Positions 62,088 to 64,000 of a stretch of DNA of 64,000 nucleotides are shown piece after piece. Within the stretch, counting starts at the first letter, position 1. The number at the start of each line of letters is the position of its first letter. The notes beneath the pieces are model-generated. The model was not told the DNA's origin, did not search any database, and was given only the letters and a program-made list of their open reading frames with translations. Where the stretch lies: contig JAYMTL010000050.1 of NCBI GenBank assembly GCA_036897445.1, positions 1 to 64,000 on the forward strand, read 5' to 3'. This DNA comes from Pelargonium tetragonum (taxonomy: Eukaryota > Streptophyta > Magnoliopsida > Geraniales > Geraniaceae). The translations under genes and the position numbers were made by a program.

Positions 62088-64000
62088 ATAGGATAAAACT
62101 TACCTTATGAAATCTCTTGTAGCCCCAATAGAAAGGGGTTTCTGCGCACTTTGTGGGTTTCCCAGAAGTTTGATTTCAATAAATCTGATTGTAGTATAAT
62201 ATTATATAGAAACTTTCCTTACATTTAGGAAAACCTAAACAGAGTCATAGCTAATTACACGGAATCTAACTCAACTTTAGGAAAGTAAGAAACGGGATCG
62301 CATGCAGACTCATATCTACCAAAATAAATAGTAGTTACAAAAACTACGAACTGTAGGGAAGCCCTACTAAAAAGGGAATTTCTTTATCTTTTACGTCTAT
62401 GACTTTCTTAGTTTCAGTAGGATGTAACATAATTTTATAAGGGTACTATTCTACAAGCAATTTTGGAAGTTTTCATACTACAAAGGGAAAGTATTAAGAT
62501 CTTATTAAAGTTTCTTTGTGTTAGTTGGAGAACTTGGGCATTCTGTCCCTGAAAAGCAATTCTATAAAGACGAGTAGCCTAATTGAAGAAAAGTCCTGTT
62601 TAGCAAGAATCCTTTTTTATATGAATTTTCCTAATGTATACTTGTTTTTGTTAAAGCTAGTAGTTAGTGCTTGAGGCAGTTAAAATGGAGCGCAATAAGT
62701 CACTTTTGAAGCTTCCCCCGGTCAATACAAAAGCGCGTTTTAGTTTAGTAAAAGTGACCTTAGAATCAGTTTACTTGAATTTCAATTTTTATAAAATAAA
62801 ATAGGTGGCTTATTCTGCGCGGATGTTCCTTAATCGAGTACTCCAGGCTATTAGGAAACTCTACAGTATTAAACCTAGTTTCCCACAGAAAGCTTAAGAT
62901 ATCTACTACACAAGAAAAGTTTCTAATTTGTTTTAAGAAAACTTGCATCTGCAAAGGGAAATAAATACCAGGGACAACTAACTCAAACCTAAATTTTCTA
63001 TTGATAGTTACTCAACTCTTTACTTTACAAGGGTTTTGAGGTCTCTAATCTACGCCGAAGAAATCTTGTAATATTTATTACAGAAGTAGGCCTAACGGGT
63101 AAGAAGTGAAATACACTTGTATATCTAGCAAGCACGCCACCTCGTCAAAGTATAACTTAAATCTTTTAGACTCAGCAATTATAGCTACCGATGCATATTC
63201 AAACTACGAAATAAAGCCTGAAATTCCTTTTAATAAGCCCTGTGAATCTAATCAAGAGAAGGAAGATGTAACCATTAAGCCTATATTTATACAAGGTTCT
63301 CTAATATAGATATAGAAGCATAAACCTTAATATAAATTAGGAGGGTTTCCTAGTTTATAGTGAGCTCTTTTCTTTAGCATTCCCGGGATACAACTGTAAC
63401 CTAAAGATAAATTATCTATCCTACCTAAAGTAAACTTCTGAACAAAAGGACCCTACCTAAAAAGCACCTATATCTTAACAAGCCTAATACTTCTCTCGGA
63501 TCTCAGTCTCAGAGAGAGAAGCTAAAAACTTAAATCTAGTGCGTATTATCTCCTTTTACAAGGTTATATATAACAAGCGTAAAAAACTCTTAAAGTAAAG
63601 CTTACGTTAAAATACAATACACTGGAAGACAAAGTCAAAGTAATTGTCCTTCTTTACTTAAAAAGAGTTTGAATTTAGGGCCTACTAAGCTTTCCACAAT
63701 TTATTAAAAGAGGAAGAATTATACTGAGTAAAAACCAGGTTAGCACCTAACCAAGAATGAGGAATCCAAAAGGCAAGAGCTTTTTTAAGAAACACCCCGT
63801 ATTAGTAAACACTAAACAAAACGAATTCTAAGGCCACTTTATAACTACATTTTAGGATTGACTTCAGTTTTTAGTTTACTATAAAAGCGGAATTCTTCGT
63901 TCTATAGCTCTCTTTAAGTTAAAGGGGCCTTATACGGATCCCCTGGGTGTGATATAGGTTATACGTATAACTTTTGTTTGGTAGTACTTTGGAATTACTT

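Larger units (their letters stand above)
60310..64000. other. Gene-free AT-rich stretch
   Basis: No gene is recognised up to the right edge. Frames at 62766-62954 and 63106-63309 (62 and 67 codons) are chance-sized. The latter has a mixed composition (K, N, S, E rich) but no motif I recognise and no ribosome-binding or splice context. Local items are the tRNA-like relic at 60665, a 7-base tandem repeat at 61543 and a GAAAGCGGG cluster at 62074. Confidence 0.6.

Noticed and set aside
1-64000. CRISPR array, telomere repeat array, rRNA, replication origin
   Set aside because: No regularly spaced direct repeats, no TTAGGG-type arrays, no conserved rRNA strings, and no clear compositional switch.
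1-64000. Reassigned stop codons (ciliate or algal mitochondrial code)
   Set aside because: Reading TAA/TAG as sense lengthens some frames, but I could not recognise a conserved protein in any, and TAG/TAA are common in all frames on both strands.

Overview
This 64 kb window looks like one continuous block of non-coding, AT-rich DNA. GC is about one third, judged by hand from a sample of lines. I find no intact protein gene, no rRNA and no tRNA I would call functional. The longest ATG-started frame is 122 codons (38081-38449). For random sequence of this composition, with 1 stop per 13-14 codons and both strands read, the longest open run should be about 120 codons. Open frames here are therefore at chance level, and I list none as a gene.

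Organism and replicon cannot be fixed from the sequence. Two readings fit. (1) RIP-mutated heterochromatin of a filamentous ascomycete, such as an AT-isochore or centromere. In sampled lines TA clearly exceeds AT (about 1.5 to 1) and CA+TG is slightly below AC+GT (about 0.86). Most repeat-copy differences I can align are CA/TA or TG/TA changes. (2) The intergenic space of a bloated organelle genome carrying short GC-rich clusters. tRNA-like relics with pol III A- and B-box sequences, one close to a nuclear-type threonine tRNA (CGU), favour a nuclear origin. No organelle gene or rRNA piece was recognised. I lean to reading 1 with modest confidence.

Layout. 1-7.3 kb: featureless apart from homopolymer tracts, a 12-bp hairpin at 3900 and the first copy of a dispersed 13-base motif. 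7.3-18.5 kb: three tRNA-like relics, three copies of the 13-base motif within 1.8 kb, and the start of a T-rich motif series. 18.5-35.8 kb: sparse, with a few short GC-rich repeats and one motif copy. 35.8-39.2 kb: the densest relic area, with three tRNA-like relics, a 19-base direct repeat and a motif copy. 39.2-52 kb: a hairpin at 43970, a motif copy and simple repeats. 52-60.4 kb: the clearest real repeats, namely an 18-bp tandem duplication, a 36-base inverted repeat pair and a 24-base direct repeat pair. 60.4-64 kb: one tRNA-like relic and a short tandem repeat.

The most interesting signal is the dispersed motif AATTACATTACCT. It occurs seven times in both orientations, has correlated flanks up to 23 identical bases, and belongs to no element I can name. 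Next are the 36-base inverted repeat and the strong excess of tiny G-run/C-run palindromes such as GGGAACCC. There are no interacting genes to describe.
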